Counted from the first letter of the stretch, positions 43,956 through 55,189 are shown. The stretch is 64,000 bases of DNA from Apiosordaria backusii (GCA_030549205.1 JAUKTV010000031.1:62001-126000); one strand, 5' to 3'. A program made the numbers and translations. The notes: a model not told the origin generated them from the letters alone.

Positions 43956-44840
43956 GAGGAGCACAATGATCGTCGTTTAACTCAGTCGGAACTTCTACCC
44001 GACTTCGATTTCTTGGGCTGTGATCTACTGGATTTTAGCTTTCCATTCGATGGACCGGCGGACTGTTCAAGCGACCAGACTGGTTATTGCCCGTCGGTCG
44101 AAGAGCCCCCTATAGACTTACGGGCGTTCTTCGACCTTGATGATGACAACGACCTGCCTTTGCGAACACAAAGCTGCGATTCCAATGCCTCGTCTTCTTC
44201 TTCTCCAGGTTCTCATTTGCCTATTGAAAGTTCTCTGACTCCTGGCTTGTCGACTCATGACACAAGCACACATGCAGAAGAGCCATTTACGCCGCTCTCT
44301 ACTGCACCATTTGACTCGACTGCGACTCAACTGCGAAAATGCGACCACTGTGGTGCCTCCCTCTCTGTTTTACGCTTCCTGTAAGTTGCCTCCTGCTCCG
44401 CCCCATGCCAGAGGGTTAAGTAAACAGGTCACTGACGCTGGCAATTCTGCAGCGCTCATATCAAGCCCAAGCAACCAGGCGGCCCTCCTCCATGCACGAT
44501 AAAATTCAGTTGTCGTACAGCCACAGAACATGGCTGCGATAAAGTATTCGCAGACAGCAGGATTCGTCGGCGCCACAGAGCGAAGGTTTGCAGAGAGGTT
44601 CGCCAACAGCACCCCTTCAGATGTAGCTGTTCCACGACGGTGAAACGCTGGGACCAATTCAAAAGTCATAAGAAGCGCTGCCGCGACCCAGCCTCTGGGA
44701 GTAGTCCCCGCTCCAGACGGTTCATCTGCGAGTGCGGGACACCATTCCCGAGCTACATCGAACTCGAGCAACACTATACTGCAGTGCACCAAAAACGACC
44801 AGGTCGACCACCAAAAGAGAAACATACAATACCCAGTTGA
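43956..44840 (+). CDS. Zinc-finger protein with C-terminal AT-hook; N-terminus not found
   Basis: Exons about 43956-44380 and 44453-44840 (intron GTAAGT...TGCAG). No ATG is in frame before the conserved part. The open frame is preceded by a plausible acceptor (CATCCAG, ending 43955), so a short first exon probably lies further left. The first half is acidic (DFDFLGCDLLDF, FDLDDDNDL) and could be an activation region. Zinc-binding pairs follow: CDHCGASLSVLRFLAHI across the splice, C-x(7)-GC...RRRHR, a CSC-containing finger ending in H-x(3)-RC, and CECGTPFPSYIELEQHYTAVH. The final KRPGRPPKEK is an AT-hook (GRP core), which binds the minor groove of AT-rich DNA. It is likely a transcription or chromatin factor. 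It is the last gene before the AT-rich block. Confidence 0.65.
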
Positions 44841-45590
44841 TGACCAAGAAGAGAGACCGAGACACAATTGGATATGAAATCGGATTGAAATGTTGGACTT
44901 CACGGGATGCCCAGAAATTTGAATGTCGGCTAGGTCTCTGGCCATCATAGTTCTCGATGATCCCGCCACCCTGATAGGCTCAGACTGACACGACTAGGGT
45001 ACTCTACACTGAGAGCTGCTTGTGAATTCTGATTTTGCCTGTCAGGATGGGCGGTTGGGCGTTATTAGTGGTATTGTCCCTGCCGTCCTTGTCGGATTTC
45101 CTTTTCTCTTATCGACCAAGGTAGCTAGTTACCGCCGAAGGTGATATTCCCTGGAGCAAAAACTGCTTTTCGCGATACGCAAGATAGCTCGGTTGGTAGG
45201 ATTCATACTGTCGAACTCAATTACATTCGTTCATTGTATATATCTGGCTACCTTGACGCAATGCGCTTTCTCTCTGTGGACTCCCTGGTTAGGGATTTGT
45301 CCTGTTAGATCAGTGACGGGAAACGGCAATGGCGCAACGGACTGTAATTGTGGGATTTCCCAGACGAAATTACAGGTGGAGCGTCGAAAGGTACATTTCC
45401 TGTGCTCCACATAGTACAGATTGACAAAGTGTATAGTGTCAGATTAGTATGGGAGGCCTACTGTTAGGGAAATTAAGACCTTGGCAGTGGAACCTGAGCC
45501 ATACGGTTCGGAAGTCCGCACCTACCTGGGCTTCCTTCTATGTATAATACCAGAATTGACAGAGTTTTTACCTACAATATTGTTCTACAA
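44841..45590. other. Transition into AT-rich repeat block
   Basis: No gene supported. Composition changes from ordinary to extreme AT at about 45,540-45,600, a sharp boundary. Confidence 0.5.
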
Positions 45591-45599
45591 TTTACAGTT

Positions 45600-48500
45600 A
45601 AAGTGTCGATTTTAAGGCCTATTTTTAAAGCTATTTACAAAAGACCTACCTACTTATAAAACTACTATAAAAAACCTATTACTATAGCATTTAATTTAAC
45701 TGCTCTTTTTATAGCTATTAAAAAGTAAAATACGGTCTTCTATAATGGACTTAATAATTAGTAAGTATTTGAAACTGCCTTAAAATACTATATATAAGAT
45801 GATTAGATATATATTGATTTAAAGAACTATATTTCTATACTTAAAAAGCCGGCCATTTTAAGCATTTATAATGTAAAATATATTAAAATATATATAACTA
45901 TTATATACTATAAATATAAATTTAAAGCTTATAAGTAATATAAATAGAGGCTTTAAAAGTACCTTAATTGCACTGCTTATGCTTGGATAACTGTATTAGC
46001 TATTAAAGCCGGAAGTAAAAGTAAAGAAGAAATCCTGGACTTATTAAAGGAGGTTTTAAAATCTATATATATAATAAGCGACTTTACTATTAAAGGAAAG
46101 AAGGAATATAAATTTAACTTAAATTACTTTATAAGAATAATAAGGGACTATAATAAGGTTTAAGATACCTTTTAAAAGTTTAATAAGTAAATTATTAATT
46201 ATATTAAAATAAGCCTTTAAAATACCTATTATAAAGAAGACTATAGCTTTATTAGTAACTTTAATGCCTTTAAAAAAGCTATAATTCTTAATAAAGATAA
46301 ATACCGCCTTTACTATTAAAAAAAGCTTAAGGAGTATATTAAATCCTTTAAGTCTACTAATAACTTTAAGAAAGTAAAGGAATAGGCGACTATTTAGAAA
46401 GAAGCTTTCTATATAGTTAAGAAATTTTATACCTTTAATACCTTCGATCCTATTACTTAGTTAATAGGCTTCCTTTAAATAGTAAGTAAAAATCCCTTAC
46501 TTTCTTTATAGGCTTTTAACTTTAAAATAAATTAAAAACACTATATATTATTTAATAAACTAATTCTTAAAAAAATTACTAAGGATATTAAAGATAAAAT
46601 ACTTTATATTTATAAAGAAACTAAGAAGCTAAAGGCTATAGGTATTTTTCTAACCTTTTATAGTAATATAGTAGAAGAAGATAAAGTAAAGAAAGGCTAT
46701 AGTAATTAAGGCTAAAGTAATTAAGGTTAAGGGAACTATAGTTTTTAAGACAATTTAATTAAGTAGAAAAGGCAGGATTCCGGTTTGAACTCCGGGCCTT
46801 TTAATAAGAAAACCCTAATCTATAGCGTTTACTATAGAAATAGATATAAAATTAATAACTATTACTATATTTTATTAAAAAAGATCTTTAAGAACTTACG
46901 ATTTTACTTTAATTCTTTAGTTAAAGCCTTTATTTAAACAGTCCTTAACGTTAATAGAAAGCTAAATAAAGAAGTTAATTAAATAAGAAGAGAAGAAAGA
47001 AGTAATAATAAAGAGAAACTATAAAGAAATTAACTTAAAGAATAAGAAGTTTGGTCTTTTACTATAGTATATTATAAACGTTAATTTATTAAGTATATAA
47101 TAGTAAATGCCGTCTTCTTATAATTAAAAGGTAGGGTTTTCTTAAGAATTTTAAAGTAATTGATATTAAAATCCTGCTTTTCTATATTGGAATACCTACT
47201 TTACTGCTTAACGATTTTTAATTCCAATACCACTCTTTATATCTTCAATAAAATTAGCTACTTTAATTACTTTTAACCTATAGCTTTAAAGGACTACATT
47301 ATAGTAAAAAGCTTAATAGTTCTTATTATTAATTATAAAGAAGTCGATATTTATATATAAACCTTATAAAGACTAAGGACTTTATAGCTTTATAATATAG
47401 CCTATTATAAGGACTTTACTATTAATCTAATATTATTTAAAATATTAAAAGGTTTTAAAATTTAATAGGATAATAAAATACTAGAGAATTACTTATAAAG
47501 CTCTTTAAGTAAAGTAATTGCCTTACTTTAAAAAACTTACAGTTAAATAGTTATCGAATATATCGATTTAACTATAAGGTCTTTAGAATTACTTACTTAC
47601 TATAATACCTTCTATATTTAAGGAAAAAGGCTAACCTCTATTGCCTTATTAGCGATTTAATACCTTTAGCTTAATTATATTAATTAATAAATAATAATGA
47701 AATTTATTAAGAACGTTAAGGATATAAAGTTATAAATTTTAAGTAGAATTTTTAAGATTTCTATAGTTATAAAGAAAGGTAGTACCTATAGTTTCTTAAA
47801 AGGTAAAGAAGAAGAAGACCTTTAAGAAGAAGTAAAAAAGGCCTAATCTTAAGACTTAATTAGCCGACTAAGTTTTAAACTTAAGTTTAAACTTTACTAG
47901 CTGATTAAATTAAGGTAAGGCTTTAAAAAAGAAAAAGTAAAATAGTAATTTCTAAGTAGTTATAACTGTCTTACTATTAAAGACTATAAGGCTTATATAT
48001 AAGTTAAGATTAGAAATATATAGAGTACTTAATTAAAGTTAAACCTTTATTATTTAAATAAAGTATAGATAGTAGACCTTTTCGAATATAAAGAAAACTT
48101 ATAAGGTTTTAAGTACTTTATTTTCTTTATTAACTACTATAATAGGATAACTTTCCTTTACTATTTTAAAGACTGTAAAAGCAGGGAAATTATTAATATA
48201 GTAATAAAGCTATTCTATTACTTATTTTACTAATATACTATATTAACATAGACTTTATAAAGCGATAACGAAATAGTAGTATTAATAGAGATAAAGAATA
48301 TATTAAAAGACTTAGAAATCGTTTATAAGCCTTTTACTTTAAACTATTAAAATTAGAACAGTAGAGCTAAGTGCTTAAAAGGTAATATTAAAAGAAAAAC
48401 TATTGCAATAAAAGTATTAGTTAAGTTATTTAAATTCTTATAAAAAGAAATTATAAAAGCAATAGTATACTTTTATAATCAAATACTTAAAGCTTACTTT

Positions 48501-49535
48501 AAATAGCAGACTCCTATATAAATCTTTTACTTTATTAAATAATAAAAGGATAGTTTAATACTATTTAATATACTAAAGCCTTAAGAAGGTTATATTAAGG
48601 TATATAGATATAAAGCTTATTATATATTTTCTAACATTTATAAAGGAGAAAATAAAATAAAGAAACTTCAATTCTAAGCCTTTATTAAGTATTTAGTAGA
48701 ATATAAAAGTATTAGGATTTTTAGAATTTAAAACCTAGTATTTAATAAAATTATTAAGGTTAAAGATATAAAGTTTAAAGAGAATAAAAGGCTTATAAAG
48801 AAAAAAGACGACTTTATTAATGACCTTATAAGACTTATAATTATAAAGTTAACTACTTTAGTTATTAAAATTTATAAAAAGGACCTAATTAATAACCTAG
48901 TAATAAATAAATATTACTTTTATACTAGCTACTATTAAGATCCTTTTATTAATTTACTTAAAGAAGAATCTAATAATAAGTAACTTACTTTATAGAATAA
49001 TATAAAACCTTTATTAACGCTAGAAAATTCCTTTAAGTAGCTATACCTTAAGTATACTTTAAAGATAAGGCCGGGAAAAGCAGTTAAGGCCAGAAGGTTT
49101 AATTAACTAAAGTTACTAAGACCTTTAAGTACTTTTTTAACGCTTAAAAATACTTCTCCTTATATAGGCTTTTTAATAAAAGCTCCTACTTTTAAAATAA
49201 ACTTTATAGAAAATACTATTAAACTTAAAGGTTTAGAACCTATAGACCTCTATACTATTAAGTACCGATATAGTCCTTAAGAAGCCAGCTTTATTATAGA
49301 AAGAAAGGTAAAAAGAAGTGGAATTCCTATAAAATATAAGATTTAAAGGTTAACTATAAACCCTTTTATATTTAAAGAATCTATTAAGTTAAAAAAACCT
49401 AGTAAAACCTATATAAACAGTATAGAGCCTATAGTAAAAATCTACTATAAAAAGCTTCTTAACCTTTTAAAGAACTATAAGCAATTAAAAAACTACCTTT
49501 ACTAAGACCTATTTAAAACGGTAATTAAAGATTAT
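45600..49535 (+). mobile_element. RIP-destroyed Ty1/Copia-type retrotransposon
   Basis: DNA of extreme AT content with C almost absent at CpA/TpG-type sites. Reading + strand frames with TAA/TAG as former CAA/CAG shows relics in the order of a Copia polyprotein. There is a gag-like helical part (about 45.9-46.7 kb), a knuckle-like relic next to a surviving GC patch (46771-46800), and a protease-like region (about 47.2 kb). An integrase core follows, with SDNE (about 48.26 kb) and FTLNY followed by N-x-x-RA (about 48.33 kb). Then come TP-x-x-x-(F/W)Y, a Y-x-AY relic and LVEYKS...IFRI (about 48.7 kb), the usual GYLVGYD-type motif. Dozens of stops make it dead. The boundaries and LTRs are not resolvable by eye; the right end is cut by the next element. 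Confidence 0.7.
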
Positions 49536-50043
49536 TGTTGAAATACAGCACTTAGTTGTGGACTTTACAGTGTATTTTGGCCTGTAACCTACAGGGCCAA
49601 CAACAACCAATGGCTTGGAATCACAGCGCTCACCAACACTCTGCCACGGCAATCGCAGTAGTCTCCGAACCTCTCTCCATTCCAGGGCCCGAATGCCCGT
49701 TGAGTCCGCTAGCTGCAGGGCCTGAATGCCCGTTGAGTCCGCTAGCTGCAGGGCCTGAATGCCTGTTAAGTCCGCTAGCTGCAGACTTGGTCGGCTGGCC
49801 AAGTCTGACTGTTGAGTGCGCTAGCCGGAAGCCGTTTATAGGGTGCAGGGCGCTAACGTTTCACCGTTGCAGTGCGCTAACCGCCTGGGGCTTCGGGCTG
49901 CTTCAGGGGTCCAAAGACTACTGCGATTGCCGTGGCAGAGTGTTGGTGAGCGCTGTGATTCCAAGCCATTGGTTGTTGTTGGCCCTGTAGGTTACAGGCC
50001 AAAATACACTGTAAAGTCCACAACTAAGTGCTGTATTTCAACA
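49536..50043 (-). repeat. Rearranged 3' LTR with 130-bp terminal inverted repeats
   Basis: Bases 49666-50043 match the right-hand 375 bp of the 5' LTR, including three 33-bp repeats (49685-49783). The remaining ~300 bp of LTR are missing. In their place 49536-49665 is the reverse complement of 49914-50043, to the eye perfectly, starting TGTTGAAATACAGCAC. The junction falls at a short shared AGTCT. Confidence 0.9.
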
Positions 50044-50054
50044 CCCCCTCTACA
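50044..50054 (-). promoter_or_regulatory. Polypurine tract (plus-strand primer site)
   Basis: On the minus strand TGTAGAGGGGG abuts the 3' LTR start TGTTGAAATAC, the standard position for second-strand priming. Confidence 0.85.
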
Positions 50055-50074
50055 GCCGCAGTGCGTGGCACTGA

Positions 50075-53000
50075 CTAAAAGGGCTTGGAAAGGTTCAACA
50101 GTGAGACGAAGGTGTTGAACAGCGCTGTAGGCAAGGCTTTAGTGAGGCCGTCAGCAGGCATCTCCTCTGTAGGGAGGTAGGTCACAGTGATGACTCCAGT
50201 GGATATGGCCTCTTTGACCCCCTGAAATCGAATCAGAGTGTGTTTGGTTCGGCGATTGTGCTTATCGCTGTAAGCAGTGGCAATAGAGCCTTCGTTATCA
50301 CACAACAGGGGGGTAGGGCCTGTAATAGGCCTGGAAATTTCCTGAAAGAGACCCCTGAGCCACATAGCTTCCTTAAGGCCTTCGATAAGCCCAGTGTATT
50401 CGGCCTCTAGAGTGCTGAAGGACACAGTGGACGCTTTCTTTGATTTCCAGCTAATAGGTCCTCCAGCTAAGGTGAACAGCCAACCGTAGGTAGATTTAGC
50501 GCTTTCCTCACACCCAGCCCAGTCACTATCAGTGAAGCCGATGGGCTTCAAGTCACTGTTAGAGCCGTAACCGACAGCGCTGTAAGCACTGGAATAGAGG
50601 TAGGAAAGTAGTGATTTTGCAGCTTTGAGGTGGGTGTCAGTAGGCTGTGTTAGGTGTTGTGAAAGCCACTGAACGCTGAAGGCCACATCAGGCTTGGTTT
50701 GGACCATAGCGTACATCGAAGTACCAATCAGTTGTCGATATAGGTGCTGATCAGAGGGGCTTGCGGGGGCTCCAGGCCTGTTGCCTTTGCCTGTGATTCC
50801 AGGGCTCAGTGGAAGGGGAGTTGACTTAGTGCTGATTCCAAAGTGCTTGACTGCCTCTGTAATATAGGCCTTTTGGTGGATCCAGAGGCGCCGTTGAGGC
50901 CTGTTGCGTTCAATTTGGACACCAAGGAAGTAGCGGGCAGGACCTAAATCTTCGATATCGTAGTGCTCCCCCATAGCGTTCTTCAGGGCTTGAAGCCGTG
51001 GAGGCTCAGGGCCTGTGATCAAGCAGTCGTCAACGTGGCTGATGATGAAGATCTTGTAGTCTGGGTGAAAATAGGTAGCTGTATCGGAGATGAGGGGCCT
51101 GAAACCTAAGGCCTGGGTCATTGCAAGGACCTTCTGTTGCCAGAGGTAAGAAGCTTGCTTCAGGCCGTACAAGGATTTCTTCAGTAGGATAACTTGGTCC
51201 TCAGTAGGGTCCCATCCGGCTGCCTTTAGCAGTATTACAACGCTGGCACTGCTGTGGGCGAACTCAGGTAGTCCCTGTGGAATTTCGATATAGATATCAA
51301 AATCGGTCTCTGAGTTCAAAAAGGCTCCCACAAAGTCCACCTGCTCCAAATCCCAGTCAAATACAGCTGCAAAGGCCAGTATGATTCTCCAAGTCGGAGG
51401 CCCTGTGGTGGAAGCGTAGGTCTGTTCGAAATCGATTCCAAAGGCCTGTTGGAAACCTCGAGCAACCAATCGGGCCTTGAACTTCACTGTAATGCCCTGT
51501 GAATTCTTCTTATCCTTGAAGACCCAGCGGCTTGTAATAGGCTTCTTCTTGGCCTGAGATCGGCGGACAAAATAGAAGGTCTTGGTGGTGAGAAGTTGGC
51601 GTAATTCAGTGAAGATGGCCTGTAACCATTGCTCCTTTTCAGGGTGTTTCAGGGCTTGCTTGAAGGTGTTGGGCTCTAAGGCCCCCGTAGAATAGCACTC
51701 CTTGCAGCAGGAAACCAGGTAAGAAATAAGCTCACTGCAATCCATATCATCCACAGGCATGAATTCCTCACGTTGCTTCTGTGAGGCCTGGGGCAGAGGG
51801 ATCTCAATGGTAGTAGAGGGTGCTGTAGGTACTGGAATTGCAGGCTCAGGTAGCGGCTGAGTAGGTGGCGTAGGGGATGATTCAGGTGCTAGGGAGCTGG
51901 GAATTGGCGGAATAGGGGGACTGTGAATAGGGGGTTCAGGGACTTGAACAGTGGTATCCTCTTCTAACTCATCAAAGCGGTCAAGGACCTCTAGGGGACC
52001 TATAGGGCTTGAAGGACCTGTAATCTGGGCCAATGGGTCCTCATAGAACTTGACAAAGCTGGTTTTGATGACTTTGTTCAGGCCCAAGTAGACCAAGTAG
52101 GTCTGATGACCCAGAACAGCCACAAGTCTTCCTTTGGTTCCTCGGGGGGCAAGCTTAAGACCTGTAGCTCGATCCTCAGCGGGGATATACACCGTAACCT
52201 CAGTGCCTATAGCCCTGTAGTTCGAAAGGTTTGGCTGATGTGGCGCTTGAGAGGGCAACAGTTCATCGTGGAAGGCTTGGTAGGGCGTGAGATCCCTGGA
52301 GCTTTGGGCCGTACAATTGATGATTTCTACCATAGGAATGGCTATGTGTCCCCAGAGAGTGATAGGGAGGCCTGAAGCCAGAATGGTAGCCCTGAGACGG
52401 TCTAAAATGACCCTAATAGAGCGCTCGGCTAGGCCATTTTGATTGGGAGTTCTGGGGCTTGATGTGCTGAACCCGATGCCCTTTTCAGTGAGGTAGACAC
52501 CCAAGGGAAGGACTTCTTTTCCCCCATCGTAGTGAAAGTGAGCAGGGTATCGCCGGAAGGTATTGTTCAGGCCTTCAAATAGTGAACGAAGTGCTGTAAC
52601 GGCATCATCCTTGGTAGCCAACAGCCTGAGAAATCGGAAACGGGTCTTTCGATCTGCTATAACCAAGCCGTAAGGTTTCTTCAGCAGTGGAATAGGCTTG
52701 ATGGCAACAATGTCCCCCTCTAAACGGCTTAGGGCAAAAGGAGGGTCCTGAACAGGATTCTTAGAAGGCCTTCGAAGGATTTTTGCAGCGTCACAGCTCT
52801 TGCAAACCAAATCCTCAGGCCTAACCTTCTGTAAGTTAGGCATACCCTCAGTGATAAGAGAGGTCTTCTTCAGAAGGTCAAGACCTATATGTCCAAGCCG
52901 TACGTGCCAAAGGATAGCTGATCGAACTGAGGCTGGTGAAGGCTCATTAGGATCCCTAGGAGACCCATCCCCCTCTGAAAAGCTAGGAGTTTCAGGGGAG

Positions 53001-54841
53001 ACCCCCTCTGAAATTTCAGGAGCTTCAGAGGCTTGAGGGAAAGCAGGGTAACTGCTGAAGCACTGCCAGTGGGATGCTTCCGGCCGAGGTTGGCCCTTGA
53101 GGGTAAGGTAGAACCCTGATCTTTTGAAATTCAGGAGGGCAATGAGATTGCGGTTGCTATCGGTGAGCTTTTGGCCATATAGGGCTCCTCCAGCACTGTA
53201 TAGGCGGTCCCCACTGACAATATTCAGTGGAAAAGTGGGAATAAAGAAGGTTTCGGTGAGGCTGATAGCTGAAAAATGGGCCCTATTATTGCGGGTTCCG
53301 GTGAAGAATTGGACTTTTACAGTGCCCTTGCCGATAATTCTCACAGGGCCACCCCCTGTGGTTAAAGGCTTGACCTTTACCTCAATGAGGTCAGTGAAAA
53401 GGTTCTTATTGTTGCAAATATGGACCGTAGACCCAGTGTCAAAGAGCCAGGCTTCTTTCAGGGCTGGGTTAGCGTAGTTAGCTGGGTTGATAGGCGTAGA
53501 AGGCGGGACCTCAGGGGGTGAGGATGCTGTAGACCCAGTGAAGCCGTGGTGTTCACAAGGTATAGTTGGTTCTGAAGGTTCAGTGCTGTAGAAGCCTGTG
53601 CCGAGGTCGAAGCCCACTGCAAAAGAAATTTCCTTGGAATTTCCAGGGTCTTCAGCATCCTCTTTCTTCTTGTCCTCCTTTTTCTTTTTCTTCTTTCCAG
53701 TGAGCCCAGGCTCTGTGGGGTTCCCTGTAGAGGCATTTGAAGCCCCTGAGGCTTTGAAATCCTCAGTGGAAGCAGTGTAGGAACGAAGCGTAGAAAGGGC
53801 TTGGGCAACTGTGGTGCTGGAAATACGGGTCTCAGCCAGAAGCTCCCCCTGTAAGAATTCCAGTGTGGGGTAGCGAGAATAGCCGAAATTGTGCTCGTTT
53901 TGGCGAATTAGAGCTCTGGAGCGTTCACACCACAGTGGAAAACTGCCCTCCAGTGAGCTCAGGTAGTGATTAACCTGGTCGACAAGCTGAATTGTAACAC
54001 CCAAGCCTTGAAGCCTTGTAATAAGGGTGTTGAACTTGGCGTTGTATTCAACCACTCCCAGTGAACCATCGAATTTAATAGCGTGATAAGCCCTATACAG
54101 CTCATCTCGAAGGACGGCCTGGGCAGGGGCGTACTGGGCTTGTAATCGCTGGAAAAGGGTCGCTGGGGAGTCTTCGGCCTCGATAGTGAGCAGTGGGCCT
54201 GCCTGCAGGGTGTTCCGAATAGTGAGAAGAAGGAAGGCTTTCAGGTCATCGTTCAGTGAATCAGTGACTGACTTAGGCTTGTTCATGAACTCAGAAAGAC
54301 CTAAAACCCTCATTTGAATAGTGAGAGCCTGGTACCAAGAGCGCCAGTTCTCAGGACCTGAGAGCTTTTGTTCTTCAGTGAGGTGAAGGACCTGTTTGCT
54401 AAGATCCTTTACTGAGAGTACAGTGGTCTCTCGGGCAGTTTGACTTGAAGAAGGCGCTGTGACAGGCGTAGCGATAGGGGCTGATGGACCTGTACGAGCT
54501 GAAGTGACCGAAGATGAGGGTGGCGCAGGCAGATCTACAGAAGGTTCGGAAGAAGACTTGGGGGGGCTTGAAGCAGTACGTTCTGGTGGGGGGCGAGTGA
54601 TGAAATTGTCGATACGGGTGTTGACTCGGTTGATTTCAGCGCTCAAAGCTCTGATTTGATCAGTAAGACCTGCTGTAGCGGCCCCAATCCTGCTATCAAA
54701 GGTAACCACAAGGTTGTTCTGAAGCTGCTGGAAGTACTGGGCAAAGTTGAGGCCCTCGGAGAGGTTGGGAGTCGATGGGAGGCCGAAGGTTCCTGGAGCT
54801 CCAGGGCTCACAGGGGGGTCATGCATATCTTCATCCTCCAT
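50075..54841 (-). CDS. Copia Gag-Pol polyprotein, intact
   Basis: 1588 uninterrupted codons. Gag: coiled, UBN2-like region about 150-360. Instead of a CCHC knuckle there is a Lys run (383-393). Protease: D468-TGS in AWLFDTGSTVH. GAG-pre-integrase zinc site: H646-x(4)-H651, C680-x(2)-C683. Integrase core: D710, D772, E806 (NGLAER). Reverse transcriptase: KARLVARGFQQ, SLYGLKQASYLW and catalytic SHVDD (1268-1272; His in place of the usual Tyr of YVDD). RNase H lies at the end (LEAEYTGLIEG, LLCDNEGS, KHTLIRFQGVKE). All key acidic residues are present, so the element may be active. Minus-strand, no frameshift between gag and pol. Confidence 0.95.
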   Translation of the reverse strand: MEDEDMHDPPVSPGAPGTFGLPSTPNLSEGLNFAQYFQQLQNNLVVTFDSRIGAATAGLTDQIRALSAEINRVNTRIDNFITRPPPERTASSPPKSSSEPSVDLPAPPSSSVTSARTGPSAPIATPVTAPSSSQTARETTVLSVKDLSKQVLHLTEEQKLSGPENWRSWYQALTIQMRVLGLSEFMNKPKSVTDSLNDDLKAFLLLTIRNTLQAGPLLTIEAEDSPATLFQRLQAQYAPAQAVLRDELYRAYHAIKFDGSLGVVEYNAKFNTLITRLQGLGVTIQLVDQVNHYLSSLEGSFPLWCERSRALIRQNEHNFGYSRYPTLEFLQGELLAETRISSTTVAQALSTLRSYTASTEDFKASGASNASTGNPTEPGLTGKKKKKKEDKKKEDAEDPGNSKEISFAVGFDLGTGFYSTEPSEPTIPCEHHGFTGSTASSPPEVPPSTPINPANYANPALKEAWLFDTGSTVHICNNKNLFTDLIEVKVKPLTTGGGPVRIIGKGTVKVQFFTGTRNNRAHFSAISLTETFFIPTFPLNIVSGDRLYSAGGALYGQKLTDSNRNLIALLNFKRSGFYLTLKGQPRPEASHWQCFSSYPAFPQASEAPEISEGVSPETPSFSEGDGSPRDPNEPSPASVRSAILWHVRLGHIGLDLLKKTSLITEGMPNLQKVRPEDLVCKSCDAAKILRRPSKNPVQDPPFALSRLEGDIVAIKPIPLLKKPYGLVIADRKTRFRFLRLLATKDDAVTALRSLFEGLNNTFRRYPAHFHYDGGKEVLPLGVYLTEKGIGFSTSSPRTPNQNGLAERSIRVILDRLRATILASGLPITLWGHIAIPMVEIINCTAQSSRDLTPYQAFHDELLPSQAPHQPNLSNYRAIGTEVTVYIPAEDRATGLKLAPRGTKGRLVAVLGHQTYLVYLGLNKVIKTSFVKFYEDPLAQITGPSSPIGPLEVLDRFDELEEDTTVQVPEPPIHSPPIPPIPSSLAPESSPTPPTQPLPEPAIPVPTAPSTTIEIPLPQASQKQREEFMPVDDMDCSELISYLVSCCKECYSTGALEPNTFKQALKHPEKEQWLQAIFTELRQLLTTKTFYFVRRSQAKKKPITSRWVFKDKKNSQGITVKFKARLVARGFQQAFGIDFEQTYASTTGPPTWRIILAFAAVFDWDLEQVDFVGAFLNSETDFDIYIEIPQGLPEFAHSSASVVILLKAAGWDPTEDQVILLKKSLYGLKQASYLWQQKVLAMTQALGFRPLISDTATYFHPDYKIFIISHVDDCLITGPEPPRLQALKNAMGEHYDIEDLGPARYFLGVQIERNRPQRRLWIHQKAYITEAVKHFGISTKSTPLPLSPGITGKGNRPGAPASPSDQHLYRQLIGTSMYAMVQTKPDVAFSVQWLSQHLTQPTDTHLKAAKSLLSYLYSSAYSAVGYGSNSDLKPIGFTDSDWAGCEESAKSTYGWLFTLAGGPISWKSKKASTVSFSTLEAEYTGLIEGLKEAMWLRGLFQEISRPITGPTPLLCDNEGSIATAYSDKHNRRTKHTLIRFQGVKEAISTGVITVTYLPTEEMPADGLTKALPTALFNTFVSLLNLSKPF

Positions 54842-54857
54842 AGTAAGGGAGGTCGAA

Positions 54858-55105
54858 GGCCTGAAAGGGAAGTAGAAGCACTGTTGGAAGTGCTAGAACG
54901 CTGTTTTTCAGGTCTTTGGCGCCTGAGAGGGAAGTAAAAGCACTGTTGGAAGTGCTAGAACGCTGTTTCTCAGGTCTTTGGCGCCTGAGAGGGAAGTAAA
55001 AGCACTGTTGGAAGTGCTAGAACGCTGTTTCTCAGGTCTTTGGCGCCTGAGAGGGAAGTAAAAGCACTGTTGGAAGGGCTAGAACGCTGTTTCTTAGGTC
55101 TTCGG
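54858..55105 (-). repeat. 62-bp tandem repeats in Copia leader (4 copies)
   Basis: GGGAAGTARAAGCACTG recurs at 54867, 54929, 54991 and 55053, an exact 62-bp period, upstream of the gag-pol start codon. Each unit holds a short complementary pair (AGCACT...AGTGCT), so each RNA unit could fold into a hairpin. Confidence 0.9.
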
Positions 55106-55189
55106 TGGCCTAAAATAAATAGGGCTTACAGGATAGGTGTTATTGCAGAGGCTGCAAGACAAAGAAATTCACCTGGGCAGTGTAAGCCC

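Noticed and set aside
45185..45232. tRNA-like D-arm (TAGCTCGGTTGGTAG) followed by GTCGAACTC
   Set aside because: No matching acceptor or T-arm stems could be paired; a fragment or chance.
46771..46800. GC-rich patch in the RIP block considered as a tRNA or primer-binding site
   Set aside because: It sits where the gag knuckle relic of the dead Copia is expected and forms no tRNA cloverleaf.
49556..49990. 144-codon ORF inside the rearranged LTR, and its copy at 55537-55827
   Set aside because: Arises from the 33-bp tandem repeat and lies in LTR sequence; repetitive peptide without domain features.
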